Of a DNA stretch of 64,000 nt, positions 56,260 to 64,000 are shown in pieces; position 1 is the stretch's first letter; the number at the start of each line of letters is the position of its first letter. The DNA is taken from the NCBI GenBank assembly GCA_965153355.1, contig OZ231127.1, positions 77,562,001-77,626,000 on the forward strand. The letters are read 5' to 3'. The translations under genes were made by a program, and so were the position numbers. The notes under the pieces were generated by a model. The model made no database searches. It worked only from the letters and a program-made list of their open reading frames with translations, and was not told where the DNA came from. Source of the stretch: Flaccisagitta enflata (Eukaryota; Chaetognatha; Sagittoidea; Aphragmophora).

Positions 56260-56690
56260 GGCCAGTTGTTGTGGTGCCTGTAAAAGCGCTAAAGTGACAC
56301 TGAGATGGCACTCTCATAGTGGCGTTCATGGTGACACCCATTGTGGCGCTCAAAGTAGCATTCAAAATGTTGCTCATAGTGATACCCGTAGTGGCGCTCA
56401 AAGTAGCATTCAAAATGTTGCTCATAGTGATACCCGTAGTGGCGCTCAAAGTAGCATTAAAAATGGCGCTCTTAGTGACACCCATAGTGGCGCCCAAAGT
56501 AGCACTCAAAATGTTGCTCATAGTGATACCCGTAGTGGCGCTCAAAGTAGCACTCAAAATGGGGCTCTTAGTGGCGCTCATACTGATGCGCATAGTGGCA
56601 CTCAGTAAGACGCGCATAGTGGTGCTCAAAGTGGTGCGCAAAATGGTGCAGAAAGTGGTGCTCACTGCGGCGGTTTCGTTGGCAACTGTG
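56260..56690 (+). repeat. 48-bp repeat built from 12-bp units
   Basis: 12-bp modules such as GTGGCGCTCAAA, GTAGCATTCAAA, ATGTTGCTCATA and GTGATACCCGTA are arranged into 48-bp groups. The 12-bp period keeps frames open on both strands, so long open frames here are not evidence of a gene. Confidence 0.88.
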
Positions 56691-57020
56691 GGATGATGTC
56701 ATTACGTTGGTAGACTAACATTAAGCGATTTTCGCGGTGATGCTAGGTTGATTACAGTGATTACAGTGGCTGAGTGGCTGTGTGGCGTACGATCATATGT
56801 ATTTAATCTTTGCTTACTTCGTGTGCGGACTGACTGGCTGATCGAAACAAACAAAAAAGTAAACAAAAGACAGAAGAATAGATTTACAAACAAACAAACG
56901 TAAAAAGGTAGAAGGAGAGAAGCTAAAAATGTGTAGTATTTGCGTTGGAGCTTACTCAGGAGAAACGTCAACGTGGTTGTGTTTCGCTAAATTCTATTAA
57001 TAGAACCATACACACGAAAC

Positions 57021-57150
<130 letters not shown>

Positions 57151-58117
57151 TTTATCATTCGTGAAAAGTGGACTTAGGTTTGAGTGGATGTTTTGTTTTA
57201 GACGTTTAGATTTGTGTATAACCAATCAAGTATGACAGGTGAATCAATATCCCTCACTGTACCCACACTGAAATATATGGAAGAGGGCCTTGAGAGCCCT
57301 CGCTGACTAGTTACTACGCGCATCACTCCTAGTTTTCCATCTAGCAAAACTAATTTAGCAAACAACTATTCTGAGTCTAACCCAAAACATTAATGCTTAC
57401 CAAATAGATAAGGGCAAATGATGTTACCTATTTAACCAAAATTCATCATCGAATATTCCATGTCATTGCAAACCCATACATTAATCAGTATTTATGTTTT
57501 AAGGCTTTTTACCCAATGCCTGAACATATCCAGACATCGTTCCTCCCGTACCCGTATGCGAATACTGAGCAAGGCAAAACAAAGCAACGCCCACACTTAA
57601 AAAACAAAGCAACAACGAATATAAAAAACACGTAGATATAGAGTCAGGAATGAAAGCAAAGAAAGAAAAAAAAAAGACTCTTTGCCGATATCCCGTGCGT
57701 AAAGATAACGAAAATATGGTCTCGCATATCGGACAGCTGTCACAAGGATAATGGATAATGATCATTGAGCATAGACTTCTCTACGGTGACGCGCCGCAGG
57801 AGTGCGTATGTTGGAGCCCCCCCAAAGCATAAACCATCCACAATTCATATGCAATTCATAAGCGACTAGGCCTTTCAATTACATCCTGCTATAAAGGACA
57901 CAATGGAGATGAAAATCTACTCAAAACAGTTGTAAAATATAATGACTTTCGCGTCAAATCTACTTATTCCTGCATTCGTAACTGCATAGTCTTTCCTTTG
58001 TTGTTATTTGTCTACATTTGTCACTGCTACATTTTTGAAATGTGAATAAACTGATTATATAGTTACTTTTAACATCCGTACCCGTTTTCACGGGATTCAA
58101 CAGTGCTTCTGCCCCCC
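57151..58117. other. No gene recognised
   Basis: Unique-looking. Bases around 57275-57320 resemble 47535-47590 just outside the MITE there, suggesting a further repeat family. Confidence 0.45.
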
Positions 58118-58218
58118 CTATTTTGTTCGTCCTCGCAAATCTATAAGAGGTCATACTAGTCGATCGGTCGGTTGGTCCGTCGGTTGGTAGGTAGGTTGAT
58201 CGGTCCGTCTGACGGTCA
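58118..58218 (-). mobile_element. HINE-like element, hairpin-end fragment
   Basis: TTCGTCCTCGCAAATCTATA then AGAGG is a decayed form of the AGATGCG...CGCATCT end, followed by GGTC/GGTT repeats. Confidence 0.55.
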
Positions 58219-58357
58219 CTCAACTCAAAAACATTGCATAAGATGTTGGTATCATTTTGATGTTCATCATTGACTAAGAGTTAAAAATCATGTTCAGAAT
58301 TAAATTTCCGATGATGCTAAAATCGACTTTTAAATCTAACGCCCACTATCAGTTGAA

Positions 58358-58437
<80 letters not shown>
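58358..58437 (+). repeat. (GA)n microsatellite
   Basis: About 38 GA units. Confidence 0.96.
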
Positions 58438-58438
<1 letters not shown>

Positions 58439-58570
58439 TATTTGAAGTGACGGAAATCTGATGTGACATCTGCAGAGGAGACATGTGAAGAAGAAAGCAA
58501 AAAAAGTGAGCCTAAAATGAGGATAAGTCGAGCAAACAGGAATTAGCAACGATGCGTCTTCTTTGAAAAG

Positions 58571-58760
58571 CGTTTTTAAGTCGCGTGCAAGCGGCTCTAA
58601 ACCCCGCTTTATCGCTCCGTCCGTCCACTCATCCATTGGTCCGTCACATTTTACTTTTTCGGTGGTTATGCGGTCTTTGGCCTCAAGGCTCCTGTCCAAA
58701 CACTCTAATGACCTGAAACACTGCCCCTGCCCTCCCAAACGCGACTGGGGTAGCCGTAAC
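58571..58760 (-). mobile_element. HINE-like element
   Basis: Hairpin AGTCGCGTGCAAGCGGCT, CCGCTTTATCGCTCCGTCC, GCGGTCTTTGGCCTCAAGG interior, CTGCCCCTGCCCTCC, AAACGCGACTGGGGTAGCCG. Eight of ten bases pair. Confidence 0.8.
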
Positions 58761-59382
58761 TTTCAGAAAAGTTATGTAATGCACTTATCAGGTTGGCTAC
58801 GCTTTTCCAATGGATTATGTAAATAAAACGATTACGTGACGGTTTGACGGACCGTTTATCTATTCTAACATCCTCTATCCTCTATTTTGTTTTTGGAAAG
58901 AAGAGCATCCACGAGTTTTTTTTTTCAGAGACAACAGAAGAAAAAAAAATTGATGGTGATGGATATCATAACACTGGTGACTATAGCGACCGACCAGGCC
59001 GACCTTAATACTCTGGCTTATGCTAACACGGACACCTACAAAAAAATCAATGAATTTTCGATAATAACATAGCGTAGTGGATCGACGGACTAACGGACCA
59101 ACAGACTGATGTACAAACAGCAAAGACGAAAGAGCTGCGATGAGGCAACCGGCGACAGACGTAGAAAGAATAAGAACAGCAATGAGATAGACATAGAATA
59201 TTAGCCGCAATAAGATAGACATAGACAGAACAACAACAGCAACGAGATAGACAAAGGAAGAACAAAAGAGAGTCAAGATAATCTAGACGTTGCTGATGGA
59301 ATGGCAAAGCGGAAGAAAGATGATTTAGTAATCAAATTAGGAAAATGCATGAAGAAACAGGTCGCCCAAGGGCAATATGTCG

Positions 59383-59640
59383 TCAGCGATACCCGTTGCC
59401 CTGCTTTGCATGATTCCAAATTGGAATGATAGGAAGCAGAGCAGCGGCCACAAGGGGGTTGAAGTCCTGTAGGACACAGGGGTACTAAGAGGGCAGATTT
59501 TAGGCCTCAGCGGGCAGATTTCAGGCCTGAGAGGGCCTTGGGGACTGACAAATGAATGGACGAACTATCGGACGAACGGACGAACAAAAAAAAGTACACC
59601 TGTGTTCTACAGGACTTCGTCCCCTTCTTCTTCTTCTTCT
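59383..59640 (-). mobile_element. Fold-back element (copy E, reversed, cut by (TTC)n)
   Basis: It begins with the inverse of the usual tail (CAGCGATACCCGTTGCCCTG), then AGCAGCGGCCACAAGGGGGT and CCTGTAGGACACAGGGGT. The other end (CTGTGTTCTACAGGAC) runs straight into the (TTC)n array. Confidence 0.75.
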
Positions 59641-59852
59641 TCTTCTTCTTCTTCTTCTTCTTCTTCTTCTTCTTCTTCTTCTTCTTCTTCTTCTTCTTCT
59701 TCTTCTTCTTCTTCTTCTTCTTCTTCTTCTTCTTCTTCTTCTTCTTCTTCTTCTTCTTCTTCATCATCATCTTCTTCTTCTTCTTCTTCTTCTTCTTCTT
59801 CTTCTTCTTCTTCTTCTTCTTCTTCTTCTTCTTCTTCTTCTTCTTCTTCTTT
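59626..59852 (+). repeat. (TTC)n microsatellite
   Basis: About 75 units with one (ATC)3 interruption. Confidence 0.97.
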
Positions 59853-60099
59853 CTCATCTTCTTTTTCTTTTTTCATTTCCTCCACTTTTTCCTTTCCCTC
59901 ATTTTAATCAGCATTTTTCTAGCTTATTCATCTCCACTCACACAACAACAACAACAACAACCACCAAAACAACAACAGTATTTTCTAAAAGACAGAAATG
60001 CACGACAATGAAAGGGAAAACCTCCGCTTTCAAAGCAGCTCACAAAAAAAATGTTTTACTTGGATCCAATATCAGTATTTGATTCCCAGGAGCCGGAAC

Positions 60100-60168
60100 G
60101 AAACAGACGGATGGACAGATGGAAGAATGGATGTATGGACGGACTGATGGACGGATGGACAGACAGAA

Positions 60169-60203
<35 letters not shown>

Positions 60204-60355
60204 TGGATGGATGGATGGACGAATAGATGGACAAAGGGACGGATAGATTGACGGATGAACAGATGGACGGACGGATGGACATACAGGCAGATGTAGCAAT
60301 GGATAGACGGATGGATGGATGGACGGCTGGATGGATGGACGGACGGTCGGACGTT
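60100..60355 (+). repeat. (GGAC/GGAT)n and (GACA)n array
   Basis: Same tetranucleotide type as the centre of HINE-like elements, but without the ends. It may be an expanded internal array. Confidence 0.85.
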
Positions 60356-60638
60356 TACGGATTATGATAACAATAAAGTCGCCAAAAAGTTTACGCTCGT
60401 TGAAGTTTGTTTTGTGGTTCGTGGCGCAGAGAGGACATGGTACTATTAGAAAATAGAATTTGATGATCTTTGATCAATTGTAAAGACGATATTTTTTTAT
60501 TTTCAAATTCTGATGATTTTAGATATATTAGTATTTTTCGAGAGCAACAGAATCTGATCGGCATGACAAATCCAAAGGAATCGGAAATTAGAAAAGGAAG
60601 GACACTCTCCCGGGTAGTCTCTCATGTCAGCCGAACTG

Positions 60639-60825
<187 letters not shown>

Positions 60826-60949
60826 ATTGGAATTTAAGTGTGTTTGCCTGACCGGGAGTAAACGTATGTTGAGAGAATCGGAATATATCTGATGATGGTC
60901 TAAAATCTTCTTCGATTTCCTGAGGCTTTTTTTTCTAAATTCTTAGTCC

Positions 60950-61195
60950 TTTTTAGTTGCGGATACGCAATTCTATAAGAGGCTTTGTCCGTCCATCCAC
61001 CGGTTCGTCCGTTGATCCGTTGGTCCGTCTGTTGGTCCGTAGAGGTGATCGAGACGAGAAGTGGAAAAACGAGCGTTTTGGATACTTTTGTGTATGATTG
61101 AGTGTGGGATGGAGGCCGGAGGTTGTGGTGAGGATGCGGGTTGGCTGCCCCTGCCCACCCGTCCGCAACGATATTGTGACCCCGCGGCACTTGTT
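60950..61195 (-). mobile_element. HINE-like element, class CGTTGCGGAC
   Basis: Hairpin AGTTGCG-GATA-CGCAATT at the left, CTATAAGAGGCTTTGTCCGT, GTCC/GGTC array, then CTGCCCCTGCCCACC with GTCCGCAACG and the ATATTGTGACCCCGC leader also found at 45775. Eight of ten bases pair. Confidence 0.8.
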
Positions 61196-61800
61196 TTTTC
61201 TTCTCTCTATTGTTCAGTCATGTGCACCTCAAAAAAAAATCTCAGTCTGACAGAAAGACAAAGACATACAGGACCAGATAGATACTCAGACATATTGACA
61301 GACAGAGAGATAGACCGACCGAAACATGGACATTGGAAAGACCGACAAACCTATAGGCAATACCCCGCCGGAAAAGCAGACAAACAGGTTTGAGTGTGGG
61401 AATGGTTTAGGTTAAGGACCAGTAAAACACTAGTCTATGTTGAAAACAGATTTCCATTTCAACGGGAATTGAGCACAATAAATAATGGTAGCGTAATCAG
61501 GAGTATTGAGTTCATCATGTCCTACAATATTGTATTTCGATAAGTGCATCAGTCATTAAGCTCCCGATGGATAACCTGAAAAAGCCGCTTACTCAAAGCA
61601 ACTTATTTCCATCAGGTTCCTCATATATACATCAAAACTTGCCCATCCCCCACCCCCTCCCTTAACTCCCCACTCTTCCACCTCTTACAACTTCCCCTCC
61701 ATCCCCTGGCTCAATCCCCAGCATTTAGTAGTTACTCTCCCCTTCCTCGTGCTTTCCTCGTGCTTTGAGTCTAACCTCGCACGTTTCCAGCTGTTCTTCC
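61196..61800. other. No gene recognised
   Basis: A (GACA)-rich bit at about 61250-61330, then unique sequence, C-rich around 61640-61730. Confidence 0.5.
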
Positions 61801-62190
61801 TTTTTAGATGCGTCCTCGCATCTCTATAAGAGGGTCTGTCCCTTGGTAGGAATGTCTGTCTGTGTGTCCGTAACGCGAAAATTTCAAAACACGATTTTCA
61901 AGGTTTTCTCTTCATTTCTCTTCATGTCTCTTCATGTCTCTTATATTTCTTATGTCTCTTTCATCTCTTTTGTCTCTTTTGTCTCTTTTGTCTCCTGTAT
62001 GTCTCTTATGTCTCCTATATGTCTCTTATATCTCTTATGTCTCCTATTTCTCTTATGTCTCTTATTTCTCTTATGTACCTTAGGTATCTTATGTCTCTTA
62101 TGTCTCTTATGTCTTTTATGTCTCTTTGTCTCTTTGTCTCTTTTGTCTCTTTGGTCTCCTATATGTCTCCTTTATGTCTCTTAATTTTTC
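61801..62190 (-). mobile_element. HINE-like element, hairpin end with expanded array, class AGATGCGTCC
   Basis: Hairpin AGATGCG-TCCT-CGCATCT at 61806-61823, CTATAAGAGGGTCTGTCCCT, then TTTTCAAGGTTTTCTCTTCA and a (TCTCTTATG)-type array. The 5' end is not found before the next copy. Confidence 0.7.
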
Positions 62191-62433
62191 TTTTTAAAAC
62201 GCAATTTTCAAGGTTTCCCTTTTTTTCTTCATATGTTTACATGTATATCTCAAAATACGTACAAAATATCTCTTCATGTATGGTGAGTTTTGGTGACTGA
62301 TTATCTCATAACGTTACATCTACTTACCATATATTTCATATGTTAGATTATTATTGCATATCACCATCATCAAGAGTTTGTAGCCTTTCTCTCAATCTCT
62401 CTCTGTCTCTCTCTTTTTTTCTCTCTCTCTTTC

Positions 62434-62486
<53 letters not shown>

Positions 62487-62493
<7 letters not shown>

Positions 62494-63571
62494 AGATGCG
62501 TCCTCGCATCTCTATAAGAGGGTATGTCCCTTGGTAGGTAGGTCTGAATGTCTGTATGAAATAGGAAAATTTTAAAACGCTATTTTCCAGGTTTTCTCTT
62601 CATTTCTCTTCATGTATCTTCTTGTCTTTTATATTTCTTTTGTCTCTTTCATCTCTTTTGCCTCTTTTGTCTCTTTTGTCTCTTTTGTTTCCTATATGTC
62701 TCTTATGTCTCCTATATGTCTCTTATATCTCTTGTATCTCTTATTTTTCTTATGAATCTTAGGTCTCTTATGTCTCCTAAGTCTCTTATGTCTCTTACGT
62801 CTCTTTTGTATCTTTGTCTCTTTTGTCTCCTATATGTCTCCTTTATGTCTCTTAAGTCTCCTATATGTCTCATATGTCTCTTATGTCTCTTATGTCTCTT
62901 ATATCTCTTATATCTCTTATGTCTCTTAGGTCTCTTAGATCTCTTATATCTCTTATGTCTCTTAGGTCTCTTAGGTCTCTTAGGTCTCTTATGTCTCTTA
63001 TGTCTCTTATGTCTCTCATGTCTCTTATGTCTCTTCATGTCTCTATATGTCTCTTATGTCTCCTCATGTTTCCTCATGTCTCTTCATGTCTCTCCATATC
63101 TGTCCATGTCTCTCTAAGTCCCTACATGTCTGTTCGTGAGGATGAGGTGGGGGATGTGGGGAGGCGTGGGGGGGAGGGGGGAGGGGAGGGGAGGGGGAGA
63201 GGGGTGGGGGGAGAGGAGGGGAGGGGTGGGGGAGGGGTGGGGAGGCGTGGGGGAGAGGGTGGGGAGGGAGCGTGGGGGGAGGAGGGGAGGGTGGGGGGAG
63301 GAGGGGGGGGCGTGGGGGGAGGGGGGAGGGGTGGGGGAGGGGAGGGGGGGAGGGGAGGGGAGGGGGAGAGGGGTGAGGAGGCGTGGGGAGGTAAGGGAGG
63401 CATGGTGGGGAGGCGTGGGGGGGAGAGGAATCAGTTTATATTTTTCTCTTTATCTCTGAATCTTTATATTTCAATATCATTATATCCTAATATCTGTATA
63501 TCTTAATAATTTGTATGATAATATCTTACGTCTAAAGAGGACGCATCTATTGGACATCTCTTGGCCTTGTT
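62487..63571 (-). mobile_element. HINE-like element with 0.9 kb of internal tandem repeats
   Basis: Hairpin at 62494-62511, a leader nearly identical to the copy at 61801, then (TCTCTTATG)-type repeats (about 62600-63120) and a (GGGGA)-type G-rich array (63140-63430). It closes with GGACGCATCT at 63539-63548 and CTCTTGGCCTTGTT at 63558-63571. Ten of ten bases match the hairpin although the ends are over 1 kb apart. Confidence 0.8.
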
Positions 63572-63752
63572 GCATTAAATCAAACCTCGTTCAATTAGGG
63601 GAAGAATCCAATAATGAGTTTTTCCTTCTTTTCTTTCCTTTCTTTTCCTCTCCTTTCATTCCTTTCGGGCAAGTAGATTTTGATTCTTTCATTTATCGAC
63701 AAGCGTGGAGGATGAAAATGATCATGCCATAAGATGAAAACATGTACCACGC
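63572..63752. other. No gene recognised
   Basis: Short unique stretch with a T/C-rich part. Confidence 0.4.
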
Positions 63753-63992
63753 AATTACAAACAGGGCCGGACGCACGGCCAATAAGTAATCGCTGGCGGG
63801 TAGAAAGGGGCAGTAATGCGGGTGGGTAGGACCCGTACGTGGATGGGCTGGGGCTGTAATGTGGCCGGGCAGGGATTGTTATACTCAGAAATCATTATTT
63901 CAGCCGATTTCGCGTCATCCAAAAATTCGCGCTAAGAGACTTGCACACGAACACAGCCTCTTACAGAATCGCTAAGCCAGCGACTAAAAAGA
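63753..63992 (+). mobile_element. HINE-like element, 10-mer class AATCGCTGGC
   Basis: AACAGGGCCGGACGCACGGC, 10-mer at 63788-63797, then repeated GGGTGGGTAGGACC-like units instead of a GGAC array. Hairpin AATCGCT-AA-GCCAGCGACT (63967-63985) then AAAAA. Nine of ten bases pair although the core GCTGGC differs from every other copy. Confidence 0.85.
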
Positions 63993-64000
63993 CGCATTGA

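Noticed and set aside
56057-56608. 183-codon open frame with repeats like SGAQSSIQNVAHSDTR
   Set aside because: The 12-bp repeat keeps several frames open on both strands; there is no splice context or recognisable domain.

Overview
The window is nuclear DNA from an invertebrate animal; I cannot name the phylum. It carries intron-containing genes with GT-AG junctions and canonical AATAAA signals, long C2H2 zinc-finger genes, a WASP-family gene, a tandem CCCH (TTP/TIS11-like) gene, a spliced IRE1/RNase L-like kinase fragment, and a Bel/Pao retrotransposon (a lineage known from animals). The rest is extraordinarily rich in microsatellites and small repeats.

Layout. 1-5806: body of a Bel/Pao element, with gag and pol in one frame separated by a single UGA in the context UGA-CUAG. 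A second in-frame stop sits at the junction of a 36-bp tandem duplication, and the integrase breaks off before its last catalytic residue. 6395-10687 (+): five exons of a WASP/N-WASP-like gene (end of the GTPase-binding region, proline-rich segment, WH2, central and acidic tail), with poly(A) signal at 11157. 14555-22538 (-): CCCH gene of at least two, probably three exons, with very long Asn, Gln and Asp-Gly runs. 23034-24785 (+): 19-finger C2H2 gene, divergent from the CCCH gene. 26592-31796: a 5.2-kb LTR element with TG..CA LTRs, a 4-bp target duplication, a TGGCGCCC primer-binding site and a polypurine tract. It has no gag or pol and instead carries a SOCS-box-like ORF, a RING-like cysteine-rich ORF and a small ORF with a terminal hydrophobic segment. 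32060-33799 (+): 17-finger C2H2 gene beginning about 260 bp after that element. 33.8-37.1 kb: nested small transposons. 43875-45738 (-): two phase-compatible exons of an IRE1/RNase L-like pseudokinase. 46-64 kb: no gene recognised; repeats.

Two interspersed repeat systems dominate the non-genic DNA. The first (called HINE-like here) has a 5' subterminal 10-mer, a central GGAC-type tetranucleotide array and a 3' hairpin whose last 10 nt are the reverse complement of the 5' 10-mer. At least five different 10-mer classes occur, and in every class the 5' copy and the hairpin change together. This organisation resembles what is known for Helentron-associated elements such as DINE-1. The second is a fold-back family with long matched ends around an internal minisatellite or (GTCC)n tract.

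The genes do not form an operon or visible pathway. WASP acts in actin nucleation, the CCCH protein probably in RNA binding, the C2H2 proteins in DNA binding, and the pseudokinase in signalling. Splice sites were read by eye and supported by phase agreement between neighbouring exons; no searches or alignments were run.
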